In this document: positions 22,301 through 33,674 of the stretch, one piece after another
Layout: each line of letters begins with the position of its first letter
How positions within the stretch are numbered: the first letter of the stretch is position 1
From: Dillenia suffruticosa
Taxonomy: Eukaryota > Streptophyta > Magnoliopsida > Dilleniales > Dilleniaceae
Length of the DNA: 64,000 bases
Reading direction: 5' to 3'
NCBI GenBank assembly: GCA_033439265.1
Contig: JAVTVX010000020.1
Span: 15,642,001-15,706,000 of the forward strand
Position numbers and translations under genes: made by a program
The notes under the pieces: model-generated
The model's input: the letters and a program-made list of their open reading frames with translations, nothing else
The model's database searches: none
What the model was told of the DNA's origin: nothing

Positions 22301-24277
22301 CTCCCCCTCAAGTTGGGTGTGTATATGTCTATGACACCCAACTTGCCCATATTCTTGAGGATGTGCTTTGTGGTTCCCGGCTTGGTGAAGATGTCAGCTA
22401 CTTGATGATCACTCCTTGTGAAACTTGGTGAGATGAGCTTATCTTCAATCTTTTGCCTCACAAAGTGGCAATCTACCTCAATATGTTTTGTTCTTTCATG
22501 AAAAACCGGATTTGAGGCTATGTGAATTGCTGATTGATTGTCACAATGGAGTTGGATCGGAGTTGAAACTATGAACCCTATCTCCTCAATTAGAGCTTTC
22601 AACCAAACTATCTCACTTGTTGCGGCTGCCATAGCTCTATATTCCGCTTCAGCACTTGATCTTGATACAACATGTTGTTTTTTGCTTTTCCAAGCTACTA
22701 AATTTCCTCCAACGAACATGCAATATCCCGTGGTTGATCTTCTATCTTCTGAATTTCCAGCCCAATCTGCATCACAATACCCTATGATTTGAGAGCTGTA
22801 ATTTTTCTTCATCCAAATTCCCATGCCGGGTGTGCCCTTCAAGTAGTGAAGAATTCTTTCAGAGGCTCTCCAATGCTTTCTTTTTGGCTTGTGCATATGC
22901 TGGCTAACTTGACCCACAGCAAAGAAGATATCGGGTCTTGTTATGGTGAGATAGATTAATCTCCCTACAAGCCTTTGATATCTTTGTTCATCCTCAAACT
23001 CTTCATCATCATCTTGAAGACCACCAGAAGTGCTGATTGGACTACATGCAGGCTTTGCACCTAACTTCCCGGTTTCCTGCAAAAGATCAAGCACATACTT
23101 TCTTTGTGATAGAACAAGCCCATTTGGACAATAGGCAAGTTCTATTCCTAGAAAGTACTTTAGTTTCCCTAAGTCTTTGATATCAAACTTAGTTTGGAGA
23201 AATTTTCTAACTTGATTGATTAGATTTAAGTCATTTCCGGTTATGATTATATCATCTACATAAACTCAAACTATAATGATTTTTCCATTTTGTTTCTTAA
23301 CAAAGAGGGATGAATCACTATTGCATTTCTTAAAATCATGATCAAGAAGAGTAGAGCTAAGTTTGGCATACCAAGCTCGAGGGGATTGTTTGAGGCCATA
23401 GATGGCTTTCTTTAACTTGCAAACTTTGTTGTCTTGATGAGAGAAGCCCGGAGGAACCTCCATATATACTTCTTCTTCTAAGTCTCCTTGAAGAAAAGCA
23501 TTTGCAACATCCATTTGGAATAAGGGCAAAGAATGATTGACAGCAAGAGATAGAAGAACTCGAATGGTGTTCATTTTTGCTACAGGTGCAAATGTCTCCT
23601 TGTAGTCTATCCCATAAGCTTGAGTGAAACCTTTGGCAACTAATCTTGCTTTATATTTATCAAGACTTCCATCACTCTTGTGCTTGATTTTGTAGATCCA
23701 TTTGCACCCTACGGCTTTCTTTCCTATTGGTAGAGATGTTATTTCCCATGTTCCATTCTTGGCTAATGCTTCTAATTCATCCTTCATGGCTTGCACCCAT
23801 TGAGGATGGTTTTTTGCTTCTTCAAAGGTTCTTGGTTCTTCATGTAGATCTATGTTTCGAATAAATCTTTGATGGCTGCAAGAGGTGTTAGCAATTGAAT
23901 AATATTTAGAAATGGGATAAGAAGTTACTTTGGAGTTATAAAAAACTCTTTTGTTGATCCAATTGGAGGGAGGAAGTCTAAGTCTTGTTGATCTACGAAG
24001 AGGAGGAGGTGGTTCATCCATGATTTGTTCTTCTTGTTCAATGACCAGCTCTTGCTCAGAATCAACTCCCCCTTGTTCTTGAACGGTTTCTTGATCAGAA
24101 TGAGATGGCGAGGGATCTTCTTGAGCTGAATCTTCATGAACATTCGGAGCTGGTTCTTGTTCAATATTTGGATGATTAATGGTTGGAAGAATAATGTTCC
24201 ATAGATCTTGAGCTTCTCCTTCTCCAGCTTGATCTAGATCTTCCTTTCCTGTAAAATAGAATTCTCTTTCTACAAAT
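22279..24277 (-). pseudogene. Copia-3 pol 3' half: RT and RNase H
   Basis: This continues the Copia-3 frame after the Copia-4 insertion: VEREFYFTGK, an acidic linker, an RRSTRLRLPPS stretch, RT KARLVAKGFTQ, DVANAFLQGDLEEEV, YVDD, then RNase H CDADWAG and SRSSAEAEYRAM. A TGA at 23,266-23,268 immediately precedes the YVDD motif, where relatives have Leu or Val; the frame is otherwise continuous across it, so this is a nonsense change. The frame ends at 22,279 inside the 3' LTR. The duplication CAAAT (24,273-24,277) marks the Copia-4 junction within the codons for DVIFVE. Confidence 0.93.
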
Positions 24278-24351
24278 TGTTGAAATATCAAAAAATAGAG
24301 CACAAGAAATGAAGAATACTTCTGAATTTTATTGAAGAAGAATGAGAGCAT
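23266..24351 (-). other. Chimeric frame: Copia-4 3' LTR fused to Copia-3 RT
   Basis: An ATG in the Copia-4 3' LTR (24,351) opens a 361-codon frame that leaves the LTR at 24,278 and continues in frame into Copia-3 RT until the TGA at 23,266. The LTR's own TATA box (24,409-24,416, reverse) lies about 60 bp upstream, so a transcript started in this 3' LTR could encode it. It contains only part of RT and stops before YVDD, so enzymatic activity is not expected. It is a by-product of insertion, recorded because it could be mistaken for a gene. Confidence 0.6.
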
Positions 24352-24738
24352 ACATGGACATATTTGAGAGCATTTTTCTCATAGAGTTTTGGAGATACAA
24401 TAAGGCTCTATTTATAGAGAAAAGGAAAAAATAGCCAGTAGATAGTGATTCAAAAGTAATATTCCCGTTGGAGCTCAAACCCCAAGGAATTCCAACAGCT
24501 AGTTTTTTGACTGTTGAAATATATACTACCCAAACTGCCCCTAGCTATTTGGGTTTGCTTCCTAGACTTTTCTCCAAACTTTTGGGCTTCCTTGGGCCTA
24601 TTTTTGAATGTATTTTGGGTTGGTTAAGGCTGCCCAAATGTGTCATGCTTGCTGGACAATGCAGGCTGATTTTTGGGCTTCTAAGTAGATGTACTTGGTT
24701 GGTGATGAAGATGGGTTGAGTTATCCTTCTTTTCAACA
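24278..24738 (-). repeat. Copia-4 3' LTR
   Basis: A 461-bp LTR, identical by eye to 28,930-29,390, and nearly identical to the inverted LTR at 411-869. Reverse TATA box at 24,409-24,416. Confidence 0.96.
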
Positions 24739-27700
24739 CTCCCCCTCAAGTTGGGTGCGTAGATATCGATAGTGCCCAACTTGTTCATGATTTCTTGAAG
24801 ATGCATTGCAGTTCCCCCTTTTGTGAAGATATCAGCTAGTTGCTCTTTTCCTTTGATGTAGGGAGTAGCTATAAGCTTTTCTTCCACCTTTTGTCGAATG
24901 AAGTGACAATCAACTTCTATGTGTTTAGTCCTTTCATGGAAGACCGGATTGGATGCAATATGAATCGCCGATTGATTGTCACAATGCAAGTTGATTGGTG
25001 TAGAAACATTGAACCCTAATTCCTCTACTAGAGCCTTCAACCATACAATCTCACTGGCCGCTGACGCCATTGCCCTATACTCAGCCTCTGCACTCGATCT
25101 TGACACCACATGCTGTTTTTTGCTCTTCCATGCTACCAAGTTGCCTCCTACGAACATGCAGTACCCGGTGGTAGATCTTCTATCCTTTGAATCGCTCGCC
25201 CAATCTGCATCGCAAAAGCCTTCAATTTGGGAGCTTCCACTGTTCTTCATCCAAATACCTAGACCGGGTGATTTCTTGATGTAGTGAAGGATGCGCTCAA
25301 CTGCTCTCCAATGACCCTTCTTTGGAGAATGCATATGTTGACTAATTTGGCTCACAGCAAAGGCTATGTCTGGCCTAGTGATGGTGAGGTAGATCAGCCG
25401 TCCTACAAGTCTCTGATATCTCTCTATGTCCTCAAATGGCTCCTCATCATCTACTAGAGGTCCAGTGGTGACAATAGGGCTACAAGCTGGCTTTCCTCCT
25501 AGCTTTCCTGTTTCCTGCAAAAGATCAAGAGCATATTTCCTTTGGGATAGAATTAACCCATTATTACAATAGGCTAACTCAATTCCTAGGAAATACTTTA
25601 GTCTCCCTAAATCTTTAATTTCAAATCTAGAACTCAAGAAATTTCTAACTATATCTATTAAATGCATGTCATTTCCTGTAATGATGATATCATCTACGTA
25701 AACTAAGGCTATCACAATTTTATCATTGTTTTTTCTAATGAAAACAGATGAGTCGCTATGGCATTTAACAAATCCACTACTAAGGAAAGCATGGCTTAAT
25801 TTTGCATACCATGCCCTTGGGGATTGCTTCAGCCCGTAGATAGCCTTGCGTAGTTTGCACACATTTCCTCCTTGTTGTTGGAACCCTTGAGGAAGTTGCA
25901 TGTACACTTCTTCTTCGAGATCTCCTTGAAGGAACGCGTTTGCTACATCCATTTGAAACATGCTCCATCCATGGTTCACCGCAAGAGACATCAAGACCCT
26001 AATTGTGTTCATTTTGGCAACAGGTGCGTATGTCTCTTTGTAATCTATCCCATATGCTTGAGTGAATCCTTTAGCCACAAGTCTTGCCTTAAACCTTTCA
26101 ATTGATCCATCACTTTTATATTTGATTTTGTATACCCATTTGCATCCGACGGCCCGCTTGCCCTTTGGAAGAGAGGTGACTTCCCATGTACCGTTCTTAG
26201 TCAATGCATCTAGCTCTTCCTTCATTGCCTTTCTCCACCTTGGGTCCTTGGATGCTTCATCATATGTCCTAGGCTCCTGTTCTTTATCTATGCCACTCAA
26301 AAAATTTTGGTGGCTCAAAGAAACATGTGAGATGGTATAATAATCAGAAATCGGATGTGATGTTACCTTGGAGTTATAGTAAACTCTACGGTTAATCCAT
26401 TCCGAACGGGGAACCCTAAGCCTCATGGATCGCCTAAGGTGAGGAGGTGGTGCATCCAAATCTCCCTCTACATGCTCAGATTCTTCCTCTTCGGTTTCTT
26501 GATCTCCCCCTGAAGTGTGGGCTGCCTCCTCTTCTATGGAGTTTGATCCTTCTTCTTCATTATTTTGAGATTGCTCATTAATCTCTTGGGAGGTTCCTTC
26601 TGCAATTGGTGGAGATGATTGATTCGGGAGAAGTAAGAAATTCCACGTGCTTGGAGTGTTCTCTTCTTTTGATGATTGATGTTCTTCATTATCTACAAAA
26701 AAGGTCTCATTCTCCACAAATATCACATCCTTAGATGTGTATGTTTGGTCAGTCTTAGGGTCATAACATCTATACCCCTTTTCAAAGGAAGCATACCCCA
26801 AAAATATGCACTTTCTACCCTTGTGATCTAACTTATCCCTCATGTGTGCTGGAATATGAATGTAACATACACAACCGAATGTTCTAAGATGAGATATCTT
26901 AGGTTTTCTATCTAGTAGGACTTCTAATGGTGACTTGCCATCTAGGACTTGAGATGGGATAAGGTTTATTAGGTGGACAGCGGTTTTTATTCCATCACAC
27001 CAAAATTTCTTAGGCACATTTGCATGAAACATCATAGCTCTAGTTATTTCTAATATGTGCCTATTTTTCCTTTCGGCCACCCCATTTTGTTGAGGTGTGT
27101 ATACACAAGACATTTGATGTACAATGCCATTCTCTCTAAGGTAGTTTTCAAATTTCAAACTAGTGAATTCCCCACCATGATCCGTCCTTAGAATTTTAAT
27201 GTTAGCATTGTAAAGTTTTGTCACATATCTCTCATAGCTTTTAAAGGCTTCAAAAGCTTGATCTTTGGTATTCAAAAGGTAGACCCAAGTGTACCTAGTT
27301 TTTTGGTCTACAAAAGTAATGAAATACTTGTAGCCTAAATGAGATTTGATGGGTGAAGTCCACAAATCCGAATGAACTAAATCAAAAGCATCTTTATAAA
27401 TTGTTTTTGAATTGGGATACATTGATCGGGTTTCTTTTCCCAGAATACAAGCTTTACAATGTCTATCTTCAATATTAATACTTGGAAATAGACGCTTTAA
27501 AGCTTGGTCACTAGGATGCCCAAAACGTTTATGCCAAAGAGATCCATCTTCTTTGACATGAGCTACGAGTGCATGATGCTTTTGATCCAAAAAATATAGA
27601 TCCCCTCTTCTAGAACCCTTGCCAATCAATTGATTCGACTTGAGGTCCTGAAAAGTAACAGTGTTCGGGTCAAAAACAACTCTACACCCTTGATCCTTAG

Positions 27701-29003
27701 TGACTTTGCTAATGGACAAAAGATTTGAAGTGAGTTGGGGAACAAATAAAGCATTTGAAGTTTTTCCAAAAAGTTCAATTTCCCCAATTTGCTCAACTTT
27801 CAAATCTTGCCCATTGGCAACACGGACTATCTTATGGTTAGGGAGTTTTTTAAAACGCTTGATTTTTCTTCTATCCCTTACCATATGATGGTCCGTTCCC
27901 GAATCAATGAGAAAATCTTCGAAATTGAAAGAGGATAAAGTGCTTTGATTTTTACCATTGGAGGGAGCAAGTTGTTGAAACTTCTTGGAGATGTCATTGA
28001 GTTGACTTTGAAGAGCAGCAAAATAAGCCATGGTAGGTCCTTGAAGCTTGGCGTGAAGTGCATTATGCTGCTCGGAAAGTTGCTCCCTTGGTTTGAAGGT
28101 CTTGGGCTTTAAATGAGGATGAAGGTTCCAACACTTCTCCTTTGTATGTCCTCTTTTCTTGCAATGGGTGCATACATCAATTTTCTTTGGAACTTGATGT
28201 GCTTTGGCAGCCATGTGCTCTTCAACGGTAGCCATGTGACCTTGAGCTTCAAGTCTAAGTTTGGAATTTTCTTCCAAACGCATGCTAACTTCCGTTCGTT
28301 GGATCATATTTTGCACTTCTCCAAATGAAGGAAATTCCTTCATTCGGAGAATTTCTTGTCTAAGAAGAGAGTAGGAATCATCTAGACCCATGAGAAGACC
28401 AAAGATTTTATCTTCTTCTTTCCTCTTGTGGAGGACTTTGAGATCTATGGAATCTGGGCGGAGAGTGGAGAGCTCATTCCAAGCATCAGTATATTCCCCA
28501 AAGTATTGAGGAAGAGATTTCCCTTCCTTTTTGATGTTTGAAATTTGTCGTTTGAGCTCAAAAATTCTGCCAAGGTTAGATTCTTGGCCATAAAGAGAAA
28601 ACATTGTGTCCCATATTAGTTTTGCATTGGGAGCACAAGTCACCATGGCTTTGTGTGTTTCATCCATGGAATTGAGTAGAAGAAAAAACACATGATTGTC
28701 CCTCTTCTTCCATTCTCTGAAGGAAGAATCCACCTCTTCAAGTGGTTGATCAAGTATGTGACCCTCCAAGTTGTGAAGTTCCAGCGCTCTTCTCATCAAG
28801 GCTGCCCATTGATAATAATTTCCTCCTCTTAATTGAATGGAGGATATATTTTGAAATTGGGTAATGTTGATGGAAGGTGGAAGGTCACCCAACCTTGAAG
28901 AGGAAGGGATCGAAGTTTCTCTGATACCATGTTGAAATATCAAAAAATAGAGCACAAGAAATGAAGAATACTTCTGAATTTTATTGAAGAAGAATGAGAG
29001 CAT
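24681..29003 (-). CDS. Copia-4 gag-pol polyprotein, open but with displaced start
   Basis: The 1,440-codon frame has all domains: CCHC knuckle CTHCKKRGHTKEKC near 275; protease FLIDSGTDHHMV near 364; integrase HSDLW near 541, TDHGGEF near 607, AERKNRHILE; RT KARLVAKGFTQ near 972 and YVDD near 1,101; RNase H CDADWAS near 1,268 and SRSSAEAEYRAM. Sister copies start at the ATG on the LTR/primer-site junction (MVSE...). Here that ATG (28,930) is one base out of frame, because the C after TGGTATCAGAG is missing. The frame stays open upstream to an ATG at 29,003 inside the 5' LTR, about 58 bp past the TATA box, so a roughly 24-residue LTR-encoded leader (MLSFFFNKIQ...) is possible. Whether that start is used is unknown. 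Confidence 0.92.
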   Translation of the reverse strand: MLSFFFNKIQKYSSFLVLYFLIFQHGIRETSIPSSSRLGDLPPSINITQFQNISSIQLRGGNYYQWAALMRRALELHNLEGHILDQPLEEVDSSFREWKKRDNHVFFLLLNSMDETHKAMVTCAPNAKLIWDTMFSLYGQESNLGRIFELKRQISNIKKEGKSLPQYFGEYTDAWNELSTLRPDSIDLKVLHKRKEEDKIFGLLMGLDDSYSLLRQEILRMKEFPSFGEVQNMIQRTEVSMRLEENSKLRLEAQGHMATVEEHMAAKAHQVPKKIDVCTHCKKRGHTKEKCWNLHPHLKPKTFKPREQLSEQHNALHAKLQGPTMAYFAALQSQLNDISKKFQQLAPSNGKNQSTLSSFNFEDFLIDSGTDHHMVRDRRKIKRFKKLPNHKIVRVANGQDLKVEQIGEIELFGKTSNALFVPQLTSNLLSISKVTKDQGCRVVFDPNTVTFQDLKSNQLIGKGSRRGDLYFLDQKHHALVAHVKEDGSLWHKRFGHPSDQALKRLFPSINIEDRHCKACILGKETRSMYPNSKTIYKDAFDLVHSDLWTSPIKSHLGYKYFITFVDQKTRYTWVYLLNTKDQAFEAFKSYERYVTKLYNANIKILRTDHGGEFTSLKFENYLRENGIVHQMSCVYTPQQNGVAERKNRHILEITRAMMFHANVPKKFWCDGIKTAVHLINLIPSQVLDGKSPLEVLLDRKPKISHLRTFGCVCYIHIPAHMRDKLDHKGRKCIFLGYASFEKGYRCYDPKTDQTYTSKDVIFVENETFFVDNEEHQSSKEENTPSTWNFLLLPNQSSPPIAEGTSQEINEQSQNNEEEGSNSIEEEAAHTSGGDQETEEEESEHVEGDLDAPPPHLRRSMRLRVPRSEWINRRVYYNSKVTSHPISDYYTISHVSLSHQNFLSGIDKEQEPRTYDEASKDPRWRKAMKEELDALTKNGTWEVTSLPKGKRAVGCKWVYKIKYKSDGSIERFKARLVAKGFTQAYGIDYKETYAPVAKMNTIRVLMSLAVNHGWSMFQMDVANAFLQGDLEEEVYMQLPQGFQQQGGNVCKLRKAIYGLKQSPRAWYAKLSHAFLSSGFVKCHSDSSVFIRKNNDKIVIALVYVDDIIITGNDMHLIDIVRNFLSSRFEIKDLGRLKYFLGIELAYCNNGLILSQRKYALDLLQETGKLGGKPACSPIVTTGPLVDDEEPFEDIERYQRLVGRLIYLTITRPDIAFAVSQISQHMHSPKKGHWRAVERILHYIKKSPGLGIWMKNSGSSQIEGFCDADWASDSKDRRSTTGYCMFVGGNLVAWKSKKQHVVSRSSAEAEYRAMASAASEIVWLKALVEELGFNVSTPINLHCDNQSAIHIASNPVFHERTKHIEVDCHFIRQKVEEKLIATPYIKGKEQLADIFTKGGTAMHLQEIMNKLGTIDIYAPNLRGSVEKKDNSTHLHHQPSTST

Positions 29004-29390
29004 ACATGGACATATTTGAGAGCATTTTTCTCATAGAGTTTTGGAGATACAATAAGGCTCTATTTATAGAGAAAAGGAAAAAATAGCCAGTAGATAGTGA
29101 TTCAAAAGTAATATTCCCGTTGGAGCTCAAACCCCAAGGAATTCCAACAGCTAGTTTTTTGACTGTTGAAATATATACTACCCAAACTGCCCCTAGCTAT
29201 TTGGGTTTGCTTCCTAGACTTTTCTCCAAACTTTTGGGCTTCCTTGGGCCTATTTTTGAATGTATTTTGGGTTGGTTAAGGCTGCCCAAATGTGTCATGC
29301 TTGCTGGACAATGCAGGCTGATTTTTGGGCTTCTAAGTAGATGTACTTGGTTGGTGATGAAGATGGGTTGAGTTATCCTTCTTTTCAACA
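28930..29390 (-). repeat. Copia-4 5' LTR
   Basis: A 461-bp LTR with reverse TATA box TATTTATA at 29,061-29,068. It drives the element on the minus strand and holds the upstream ATG at 29,003. Confidence 0.96.
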
Positions 29391-31566
29391 CAAATATCAC
29401 ATCCTTGGATGTGTATAGTTTTTTGATTAGTGGATCATAACATTTATACCCCTTTTCAAATGTTGAGTATCCTAAGAACACACATTTTCTCCCCCTTTCC
29501 TCTAACTTGTTTCTGAAATTTTCCGGTACATGGACATAGCATAAGCATCCAAAGACTCTAAGATGGGAGATATTGGATTTTCTTCCTAAGAGTAGCTCTA
29601 ATGGAGATTTTCCTCCTAAAACTTGAGTGGGCATAAGATTAATGAGATGGGCAGCGGTTTTTATTGCCTCACTCCAAAACCTTTTAGGCATATTGGAATG
29701 GAACATCATAGCCCTAGCCGTTTCTAGTAAATGCCTATTTTTCCTTTCGGCAACTCCATTTTGTTGTGGAGTGTAAACACATGACTTTTGGTGAATAATC
29801 CCTTTTTCTTCTAGGAAGTTTTCAAATGCATGACTAATGTACTCTCCCCCATGATCAGACCTAATGATTTTAATGTTGGCATTGAATTGTTTGGTCACAT
29901 ATCTATAATAACTCTTAAGGGCTTCAAAAACCTCAGATTTAGTTACCAATAGGTAAACCCAAGTATATCTAGTTTTATGATCAATAAAGGTAACAAAGTA
30001 TTTAAATCCATTATGGGATACTATGGGGGAAGTCCAAACATCAGAATGCACAAGTTCAAAAGCATTTTCATATATTGTATTTGAAAGAGGATAGTACATC
30101 CTAGTTTGCTTTCCTAAAACACAAGCTTTGCAATGCCTATCTTCTACTTCTAGTTTTGGAAATAGGCGTTTCAAAGCTAAGTTCCCAAGATGACCCAAAC
30201 GAGCATGCCATAATGAATGCATTTGATTTTGTGCAGCAAAAGCTTGATTTTCTTGATCCAAGTAGTATAGGTTGTGCCTCCTAGACCCCTTGCCAATCAA
30301 GTGATTCGTTTTGAGGTCCTGAAATACAACTTCATTAGGATCAAAAGTGACTTTACAATTTTGTTCTTTAGTTATTTTTCCAATGGACAGAAGGTTAGAA
30401 TTGAACTTAGGCACATATAAAGCTTTAGTTTTCATGCCAAGTAATTCAACTTCTCCAAAATGATCAACCTTTAATTTTTCACCATTAGCCACTTTGACAA
30501 TCTTATGGTCAGAGAGAGGAATAAGTTTCTTAATTTTGTTTATATCTTTGACCATATGATTGTCACAACCAGAATCAATAAGCCATGAATCAAAATGAGA
30601 TGAGTTTAGAAGGTTACTAGAATGTGAAGCAATCTGGCCAATAAGATTCCTCATCTCTTTTTGCATTTCTTCCATTTTATTTTCGAGAGCAGCAACTTGG
30701 GAGACATGCTGAGCATTTGCCGTTTGAGCCACCTCCCTTTTGTTGTTCTTTGGCCGTAATTCAGGATGGAGAAACCAACATTTCTCCCTTTTATGGCCTG
30801 GTTTCTTGCAATGAGTGCATACGTCTCTTTTGCCAAAATATTGAGCTTTGTTGGCCGGGTGCTCCTCCTGGACAGATTTAAATGCTTGAGCTTCGGATTT
30901 GAGTTTAGTTGAATCCTCAAGCCTCATACTTGTTTCAGCTCTTTGCACCATGAATTGCACCTCTTGGAATGAAGGAAATATCTTCATTCTTAGAATTTCT
31001 TGACGAATAGGAGCATACTCTTCTCCAAGACCCATAAGAAGACCAAAGGTCATGTCTTCATCATTTCTTTGAAGAAGAATTTTAAGATTTGAAGTAGGAG
31101 GCCTCAAAAGATTGAGTTCATTCCATAGATCCCTATATTCCCCAAAGTATTCGGGTAGGGTTTTACCTCCTTTTTGAACCTTGAAGATCTTCTTTTTTAA
31201 CTCAAAGATTCTGCCCGTGTTTGTTTCTTGGCCATATAAAGAGTGCATTTGATCCCACAAAGCCTTAGCATTTGGAATGCAAGTGACCATTGCTTTGTGG
31301 GTTTTGTCAAGAGACATTTGTAGAAGAACCACCACTTGATCATCTCTTTTCTTCCATGCTTTGAATGAAGGCTCAGCATCATCAAGTGGATCTTCAAATA
31401 TATGATTTTCGAGATTCAAGAAGTTTAAAGACCTTTTGATGGTGTCTTGCCAAGCATTGTAATTTGATGAATCCAAAAGAATGGAGGTGAACATAGAAGT
31501 GCTAATTTGTGGTGGTGGATCTCCAAGGCCGGAGGAAGAAGGGATATTAGCCCGCTCTGATACCAT
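29391..31566 (-). pseudogene. Copia-3 gag, protease and integrase
   Basis: The 5' half of Copia-3 gag-pol starts with the ATG on the LTR/primer-site junction (MVSERANIPSSS). Domains: UBN2-type gag, CCHC knuckle CTHCKKPGHKREKC near 250, protease WLIDSGCDNHMV near 326, integrase HSDVWTSP near 505, SDHGGEY and AERKNRHLLE. The frame is open for about 725 codons to SKDVIFV, where Copia-4 interrupts it; from there it would read into Copia-4 LTR for about 60 codons and stop at 29,197. No lesion is seen in this half. Confidence 0.94.
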
Positions 31567-32006
31567 GTTGAATTTCTACGGAAGCAAGCAATGAGTAATA
31601 AAAAGGATTTCAAAGATTTTGTTGATATTTCAAGGAAATTATACAAGTGGTTGAAGGCATTTTTTCATGCTTTGAGAGGGCAACATGCTGCCCTATTTAT
31701 AGAGGATGGAGAGGGGAGAAGATTGAGAGAAAAGAGAGAGTGGAGAGGGCATAAAGCCCTCTCCTTCTCTACTAGCCGTTGGACCTCCAACGGCTAGAAT
31801 GGGAACTAGCCGTTGGGACCTCCAACGGCTAGATTCCCAGCCTGCTGGGGGCCCATTTGGGGCCCCATTTGCTGTCTCAGGCTGGGCCCGTAGGGCCCAG
31901 CCCGAATCCCGCGGGCCACACCCATTGAAATACCCATTGAATTAGGTTTGTACACTTGATCCTAGCATCAACTAGCTATGAAGCCTAATTATGCTTCATT
32001 TCAACA
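31566..32006 (-). repeat. Copia-3 5' LTR
   Basis: A 441-bp LTR with three differences from 21,860-22,300. Reverse TATA box at 31,694-31,701. The hairpin cluster lies at 31,772-31,905. Confidence 0.95.
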
Positions 32007-33460
32007 TAGTCATTGTTTGAGCTCTTGAAAGCTCACCTCACAGCGGTCATCCCAAACAAATTTGACCTATTTCCGCGTCATGTTGGAGAGTGGAGCGGCA
32101 ATTTTGGAGAATCCCTCTACAAACCTCCGATAATGTCGTACCATTCCAAGAAACTCCACACCTCCGTAACACTCTATGGTTGCTTTCATTTTAGAATAGA
32201 TTCAACTTTCTTCGGGTCCACAAAGATCCCATCAGCAGAAACCACATAACCCAGAAAATCAATCTCTCTTAACCAAAACTCACACTTGGAGTACTTAGCA
32301 TATAGTTCCTTTTCTCACAGAGTGTCTGTAATACAGCCCGTAGGTGCTATGAATACTCCTCATCACTCCTCTAATACACAAGAATATCATCGATGAAGAT
32401 GATAACAAATCTATCTAGAAAAGAGTGGAATACCCGGTTTATTAGGTCTATAAAAGCTATTGAGGCATTAGTCAGCCCAAACGGCATCACCAAAAACTCA
32501 AAGTGACCGTGCCGGCTCCTGAAGCCTGTCTTGGGAATATCAGCTTCCCTGATCCGTAGCTGATGATATCTACATCTCAAGTCAATCTTAGAGAAAACTC
32601 GGGCCCCCTACAACTGGTCAAATAGATTATCAATTCGAGGTAACGGGTATCGATTTTTTATGGTCACTCGATTCAACTGTCGATAATCAATGCATAGTCT
32701 AAGAGTGCTATACTTCTTTCGGACAAATAATACCAAAGCTCTCCAAGACGAAGTACTTGGTCTGATGAAGCCCTTATCCAATAGTTCTTATAATTGGACT
32801 TTTAGCTCTTTCAGCTTTGTTGGGGCCATCCTCTATGGCGGAATGGAGATAGACACAGTATCTGGTGCCAAATCAATGGCGAAATCAAACTCCCGGATTG
32901 GAAGTAATCTGGGTAGCTCCTCAGGGAATACATCAGAAAATTCCTTCATACTGGGATATCATTTATTGCTGGTCCTTCCACTATAACGTCCACAACATGT
33001 GCCAGATATGTTGTATAGCCCTTACTCATCATCTACAGGCTTCCAAAGCTGATATCACACAATTCGGGAGAACCCGTCTAATTCCGTGGAAAACCAATAC
33101 TAGACACCCTGGTCTCCAAAATTCGACTGTCTTAACAAAATAGTCCATTAAAGCTCTGTACCGATGTAGCCAATCCATACCCAAGATGGTATTGAAGTCC
33201 TGTATATCTAGTGGATTAGATCTGCTTTTAACACCATACTTTCCACCTCGACTCCACAGTCTCGGTACACCTCTTTCCTGACAATCTAGTAATGACTAAC
33301 AATGTTTTATCCAGTGGTACTAGAACCCTGTCAACGCAATGAATGACGTCCGTACGCACAAAAGAACTATTTGCCCCAGTGTCAACCAACACATGGGCAT
33401 CTCTTCCAAAGATAATCATAGTGCTTATCACCAATTTTATAAAGTCCATTAGCCTAATAT
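32007..33460 (-). pseudogene. Gypsy protease and reverse transcriptase
   Basis: Minus-strand blocks in element order: aspartic protease VLVDTGANSSFV (33,228-33,449), then degenerate sequence, then RT with [29 protein letters not shown] and FIDDILVY (32,371-32,580), the gypsy form of the catalytic motif. The frame is broken by several stops and shifts. RNase H continues across the Copia-3 insertion at 21,859. It is non-functional. Confidence 0.85.
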
Positions 33461-33674
33461 TATTAAAATAATTGAAAATTACTTAAGAATAAAACCTCAA
33501 AATAGATATATATATATATATATATATCATCTTTAAAAGTTCACCGAAATGCATCATAGTCTAAAGTTCTTGTACATCATCAGGATGAGGAATGCGGATA
33601 ACACCTATTACTATATCTAGACTAGCCTGTGTCTCCTCGTCGGTCATTGCATATAGTTTAGTCTGTGTCCTGGG
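33461..33674 (-). repeat. Gypsy internal degenerate stretch with TA run
   Basis: Degenerate sequence between gag and protease of the gypsy element. It includes a (TA)n run at about 33,508-33,527. No motif is recognised. Confidence 0.4.

Larger units (their letters stand above)
24278..29390 (-). mobile_element. Copia-4: young Ty1/copia element nested in Copia-3
   Basis: The element is 5,113 bp, flanked by a perfect duplication CAAAT (24,273-24,277 and 29,391-29,395). The two 461-bp LTRs (24,278-24,738 and 28,930-29,390) read identical. The primer site (reverse) is at 28,919-28,929, the polypurine tract (reverse CTCCCCCTCAA) at 24,739-24,749. The long coding frame is open throughout. It is the newest layer of the stack. 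A missing base just after the primer site puts the usual gag ATG out of frame. Confidence 0.97.
21860..32006 (-). mobile_element. Copia-3: Ty1/copia element split by Copia-4
   Basis: The minus-strand element has 441-bp LTRs at 31,566-32,006 (5') and 21,860-22,300 (3') that differ at three positions (about 0.7%). The primer site (reverse complement GCTCTGATACCA) is at 31,554-31,565 and the polypurine tract at 22,301-22,311. Removing Copia-4 leaves about 5.0 kb. It sits in the gypsy RNase H region (FQELK ... LASAPILAL split). Flanks share only TAG, not a clear 5-bp duplication. gag-pol carries a nonsense codon in addition to the insertion. Confidence 0.95.
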
